Notes under the pieces: model-generated | Seen by the model: the letters and a program-made list of their open reading frames with translations, nothing else | Database searches by the model: none | What the model was told of the DNA's origin: nothing | Part shown: positions 63,814 to 64,000 of the stretch, piece after piece | How positions within the stretch are numbered: the stretch's first letter is position 1 | How the letters are laid out: the number at the start of each line of letters is the position of its first letter | Made by a program: the position numbers and the translations under genes | Assembly: GCF_003122215.1 (NCBI RefSeq) | Contig: NZ_QEYD01000003.1 | Span: forward strand, 310,001-374,000 | Direction: 5' to 3' | Source: Pararhodobacter marinus | Lineage (GTDB): Bacteria; Pseudomonadota; Alphaproteobacteria; Rhodobacterales; Rhodobacteraceae | DNA length: 64,000 nt

Positions 63814-64000
63814 CAGACCGCCCTCTTGGCGTCGCGGCGCGCCTGCAGCCAGTCGATCCAGCGGTCCATGCCCTCGCCGGTCCGGGCGCTGAGCGCGATG
63901 ATCTCGATATCGGGATTCACGCGTTTCAGATTGGCGGCATAGAGATCCAGATCGACGTCGCAATGCGGCGCAAGGTCCGTCTTGTTCAGGATGGCGAGCC
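63813..64000 (-). CDS. hypB: hydrogenase nickel-insertion GTPase HypB (3' end, partial)
   Basis: Only the C-terminal 61 residues are inside the window; the 5' part lies beyond 64000. It reads [19 protein letters not shown]..., where NKTD is the GTPase guanine-specificity motif, then [17 protein letters not shown], both typical of HypB. HypB delivers nickel to the hydrogenase large subunit with HypA. The stop overlaps the hupR ATG (ATGA). Confidence 0.93.
   Translation of the reverse strand, partial: LAILNKTDLAPHCDVDLDLYAANLKRVNPDIEIIALSARTGEGMDRWIDWLQARRDAKRAV

Overview
The window looks like chromosomal DNA from a GC-rich alphaproteobacterium of the Rhodobacteraceae/Paracoccaceae (Rhodobacter-Roseobacter) type. 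The main reasons are the gene orders hom-glpX-recJ, pepA-holC, lptF-lptG-lptD-surA-pdxA-rsmA and hypB-hupR-hypC-hypD-hypE (the last as I recall it from Rhodobacter capsulatus), plus a split sulfide/persulfide detoxification operon. About 56 protein genes and one tRNA are supported. I see no insertion sequence, phage, CRISPR array or rRNA.

Layout. 1-5.6 kb: a membrane-anchored LuxR-type regulator, gap with a LacI-like operator in its promoter, a CPA1 antiporter with a C-terminal cyclic-nucleotide-binding-like domain, coaD and a CBS-domain protein. 5.6-13.4 kb: a valine catabolism locus (divergent lysR, mmsA, isobutyryl-CoA dehydrogenase, 3-hydroxyisobutyryl-CoA hydrolase, mmsB). It includes an amicyanin-like cupredoxin and an unknown gene, and ends in a Crp/Fnr regulator, a palindrome and a small YgaP-like membrane protein. 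13.4-19.6 kb: an Atm1-type ABC exporter, a LysM/Ig-like envelope protein, a LOG-family enzyme and a secreted protein of unknown role. 19.6-22.4 kb: a reactive-sulfur operon (DUF442 sulfurtransferase, two YeeE/YedE channels, ETHE1-like metallo-hydrolase) divergent from a DksA-like gene with an FNR-type site. 22.4-33 kb: holC, pepA and the LPS-export/outer-membrane biogenesis cluster through pdxA and rsmA, with a DEDDh exonuclease inserted on the other strand.

33-37 kb: three consecutive TadG/TadE-type genes without the rest of a tad locus; the last carries a large beta-rich C-terminal extension. 37-43 kb: a TetR regulator with a perfect palindromic operator, two small lipoproteins, hom, glpX, recJ and tRNA-Glu. 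43-48.8 kb: an L,D-transpeptidase, a divergent ferric-iron ABC uptake pair around a tandem-repeat operator, a YghU-type glutathione enzyme and exonuclease III. 48.9-57.2 kb: a PpiD-like foldase, trpE, a non-pyrrolysine MttB homologue, a small RDD protein, guaA and a NucS-like nuclease. 57.1-59.7 kb: a secreted phytase-like esterase with a Pho-box-like array, and a small ABM monooxygenase. 59.8-64 kb: [NiFe]-hydrogenase maturation genes hypE, hypD and hypC, the regulator hupR, and the 3' end of hypB, all leftward with ATGA overlaps or very short gaps.

The strongest leads are regulatory and architectural: the Pho-box array, the class II FNR site before the DksA-like gene, shared TetR-type operators linking two distant loci, the Crp/palindrome/YgaP module, the split Blh system, a HupR with degenerate ATPase motifs, and the TadE protein with an adhesin-like extension.
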